Assembly (NCBI GenBank): GCA_031382085.1
Contig: JANMYM010000019.1
Location: 66,385-130,384 of the forward strand
Source of the DNA: UBA964 sp031382085
Lineage (GTDB): Bacteria > Pseudomonadota > Gammaproteobacteria > Steroidobacterales > Steroidobacteraceae
Length of the DNA stretch: 64,000 bases
Direction of reading: 5' to 3'
The stretch's first letter is position 1. Each line of letters starts with the position of its first letter. Under the pieces are notes generated by a model, which was not told the origin of the DNA, searched no databases, and saw only the letters and a list, made by a program, of their open reading frames with translations. A program made the position numbers and the translations under genes. Positions 63,888 to 64,000 of this stretch are shown here, piece after piece.

Positions 63888-64000
63888 TTATACCGGAGAC
63901 ATGGTTGACACTTTAGCACTGAAGGGGTTTGGGGCACATTCGACGCGGGTGGACTCGTGATCGAAGAAGCCCAGATCGTAGTGCATGAAGCTGATCAGCC
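63888..64000 (-). CDS. IS481-like transposase, C-terminal end (cut by window edge)
   Basis: The last 36 codons are visible, starting LISFMHYDLGFFDHES and ending APNPFSAKVSTMSPV before TAA at 63888-63890. From memory, similar tails (DYDLGYFD ... NPF ... V.TMSP) close the integrase-core transposases of IS481/IS3-related elements. The rest lies beyond the window. The element end is probably near 63855-63870, about 10 bases past tRNA-Pro, where TGGTCTATTCCGGACAGATA could be its terminal repeat. Confidence 0.75.
   Translation of the reverse strand, partial: LISFMHYDLGFFDHESTRVECAPNPFSAKVSTMSPV

Noticed and set aside
1..64000. CRISPR array or prophage
   Set aside because: No regularly spaced direct repeats with unique spacers and no phage structural genes were seen.

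Overview
The window is dense, high-GC bacterial chromosome with most genes tightly packed or overlapping. Gene content and order fit a gammaproteobacterium, possibly near the Nevskiales/Steroidobacterales. The evidence is the ispH-lspA-ileS-ribF-murJ/rpsT block, the obgE-rpmA-rplU/ispB block, homodimeric AceE with AceF and a lipoyl-tagged Lpd, and type IV pilus minor-pilin genes of the FimT/FimU/PilV/PilW/PilX/PilY1/PilE kind. The taxon is an inference; no rRNA is present.

Layout. 1-8 kb: a HEAT-repeat Ser/Thr kinase (left end cut) overlaps two PilT-type retraction ATPases, followed by metG, a stand-alone RnfB-like ferredoxin, nth and a DUF1841 gene. 8.06-8.34 kb: a 280-bp IS5-like MITE with CTAG target duplications, sitting on a stop codon. 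8.3-15.5 kb: a membrane GGDEF/EAL protein divergent from a cupredoxin and an outer-membrane barrel, then a beta-propeller di-haem lipoprotein. 15.6-21.9 kb: a solitary type IV pilin and the pyruvate dehydrogenase operon. 21.9-27.3 kb: an M17 peptidase, pyrC, rnt, grxD, DUF1289, a PuuD-like membrane protein and nadC. 27.3-30 kb: a GAF/PAS/GGDEF/EAL protein. 30.2-36 kb: a possible lipid pathway with two acyltransferases, a phosphopantetheinyl transferase, a cytochrome P450 and an AMP-ligase fused to a carrier domain. 36-37.4 kb: a Nudix hydrolase, tRNA-Thr and a Fur-family regulator. 37.5-45.2 kb: the minor-pilin/PilY1 operon. 45.2-55.8 kb: housekeeping genes. 55.8-61.1 kb: an M16 peptidase, then a BNR-propeller/MoaD-like/MoeB-rhodanese trio. 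61.1-64 kb: a PEP-CTERM protein with a sigma-54-type promoter, a Xre-RES toxin-antitoxin pair, tRNA-Pro and the end of an IS481-like transposase.

Type IV pilus genes occur in three places (retraction ATPases, a lone pilin, the minor-pilin operon), and the kinase next to pilT suggests phospho-control of pilus retraction. The signal that gene content explains least is a word-level one. The hexamer TGTTAG/CTAACA occurs about 105 times by eye count, on both strands and in all frames, where base composition predicts about 14.
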